From contig CBDEVT010000001.1 of NCBI GenBank assembly GCA_965243825.1, positions 1-64,000 on the forward strand: a stretch of 64,000 nt of DNA. Direction: 5' to 3'. Numbering within the stretch: the stretch's first letter is position 1; each line of letters begins with the position of its first letter. Made by a program: the position numbers and the translations under genes. Below, piece after piece: positions 63,126 through 64,000 of the stretch. This DNA is from JAJCYX01 sp965243825 (lineage in GTDB: Bacteria; Chloroflexota; Dehalococcoidia; Lucifugimonadales; Lucifugimonadaceae). Below the pieces are notes generated by a model. It was not told the origin of the DNA. It searched no databases and saw only the letters and a program-made list of their open reading frames with translations.

Positions 63126-63977
63126 CTAACTCTGCGCTGTCACTAAGTCATGAAGATCGCGGAGACAGGCGGAATCGGCTTCTGGATCACGGCCGTCTAC
63201 CCAGTCCTTGCTCTCACCTGACAGACCCTCTACCGCACCGACAGCAACGGTCTGCTTCACCCATTCGTAACCTTGCTCAACCGAAGGAAGCAGGTTCTTG
63301 CCCGTCAACAGTCCGAGCTGTGCGACAAGTCCGTAGCCACCCCAGTTTGACGTACTGGCTATAACCAGCTTCGTGGTAGTTGTGACACAGGGATTGTCTG
63401 GCAACTTTGGTGTTCCCGGAATGACCTCACGCAGGTTGCCCATGCCGATCTCGTTACCGCCGTCGCCGATACCTATCGAATAAGGATGCTGGTCAAACAG
63501 GTGATCAATTTTGGCGTTGTATTTAGATATGTCTTCACCCTTCCAGTTGCGGTAGGTCCCATCGCCGACAAGACCAGCACGCTCTATGGAGATCAGTGAA
63601 CTGGGAGCGTGTTTCGCTGTGATCTCATGTGCGAACTGCGCAGACTCAAAGTGGGTTGCGACCGGAAATTCGATCACCTCGGCGTCTCCGGAAATCGCTT
63701 CGACCACATCGAATGACCATTTGTCAGTCACATATGCAACTTCACAGCCGATCTCTTTCAGCGCCTCACCAATCGCAACCGCGCCGGGAGGGCCATCGGT
63801 CTCAGGTGCGCCGGCGTAGGCGATATAAAACCCGGTGACTATCAGAACTTTGCCCGGACGCTCCAACAGTTGGTTGGCGGCCTCCTCCACGTAATTGCCC
63901 GGGAGATGTTCACGAACCGCAGAAATGCCTCGAGTATCGTGTTTGAGGAGAATGTCTTCGATGGATTGTTTTGGCAT
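63126..63977 (-). CDS. DUF4392 / D-glutamate cyclase-like protein
   Basis: A 283-residue protein. The segment 'VLIVTGFYIAYAGAPETDGPPGAVAIGEALKEIG' and 'IGIGDGGNEIGMGNL' are characteristic of the DUF4392 family, which includes the C-terminal domain of mammalian D-glutamate cyclase. It could convert D-glutamate to 5-oxo-D-proline; the bacterial role is not settled. The ATG is 23 bases from the window edge and has no ribosome site; TAACAT lies nine bases before it. An upstream extension beyond the window is possible but unlikely. Confidence 0.85.
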   Translation of the reverse strand: MPKQSIEDILLKHDTRGISAVREHLPGNYVEEAANQLLERPGKVLIVTGFYIAYAGAPETDGPPGAVAIGEALKEIGCEVAYVTDKWSFDVVEAISGDAEVIEFPVATHFESAQFAHEITAKHAPSSLISIERAGLVGDGTYRNWKGEDISKYNAKIDHLFDQHPYSIGIGDGGNEIGMGNLREVIPGTPKLPDNPCVTTTTKLVIASTSNWGGYGLVAQLGLLTGKNLLPSVEQGYEWVKQTVAVGAVEGLSGESKDWVDGRDPEADSACLRDLHDLVTAQS

Positions 63978-64000
63978 GGTCGGCGAATGTTACGCACTTG

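Overview
The window looks like a chromosomal segment of a Chloroflexota bacterium, perhaps a SAR202/Dehalococcoidia-like lineage. The evidence is family-level only: lipoproteins and solute-binding proteins with long Thr/Pro/Val linkers, a form II CO-dehydrogenase-like (xanthine dehydrogenase family) operon, aspartate-dehydrogenase-based NAD synthesis, and frequent TTG starts. No rRNA is present, so the phylum is an inference. I see no phage, insertion sequence or CRISPR array.

Layout. 1-5.4 kb: a stand-alone PEP-utiliser swivel domain without its catalytic His, a peptide-type ABC importer (binding lipoprotein plus two permeases, no ATPases), and a convergent glycerophosphodiester phosphodiesterase. 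5.7-13.6 kb (minus strand): a tight seven-gene respiratory operon of NapA and NapB, a four-cluster Fe-S protein, an NrfD-type quinol dehydrogenase, an Ig-like membrane protein, a tethered dihaem cytochrome c and a lipoprotein cytochrome c on a collagen-like stalk. 14-17 kb: a large surface protein with ThuA, malectin and fibronectin III domains. 17.2-18.1 kb: the wreck of a hybrid histidine kinase. 18.7-20.6 kb: an unrecognised three-gene membrane cassette ending in a protein built from five two-helix repeats, closed by a strong terminator.

20.9-41.7 kb is an envelope or exopolysaccharide locus. It holds an RTX-repeat secreted protein and a PPG-repeat secreted protein that share a GYGYGYGYGG motif, UDP-glucose dehydrogenase, dTDP-rhamnose enzymes RmlB, RmlD and RmlC (no RmlA), GT2 and GT4 glycosyltransferases, several GT-C-like membrane proteins (one frameshifted), a flippase-like protein and a membrane-fused heparinase II/III-like protein.

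41.8-46.2 kb: a molybdenum hydroxylase operon (S-L-M order) with a divergent CoxG-like gene. 46.3-50.8 kb: KhpA, ribosomal protein S16, a MoaD-MoaE fusion and PEP carboxylase. 50.9-56.2 kb: a VOC protein, an ArsR/AHSA1 pair with two matched operators over a leaderless-type promoter, an ABC exporter, and two paralogous lipoproteins. 56.4-64 kb: tRNA-Ser(GCU), a NAD cluster (nadX, miaB, nadA, a P-loop kinase, nadC with a 16-bp palindrome upstream), an MFS transporter and a D-glutamate-cyclase-like protein.

Functional threads: molybdenum cofactor use (NapA, CoxL, MoaD-MoaE), anaerobic or nitrate respiration through a quinol-NrfD-NapB-NapA route, surface polysaccharide assembly, and de novo NAD synthesis from aspartate. 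The items most worth a second look are the collagen-stalk cytochrome operon, the five-repeat membrane protein cassette, the GYGYGYGYGG surface proteins with the membrane-bound lyase, and the ArsR double operator.
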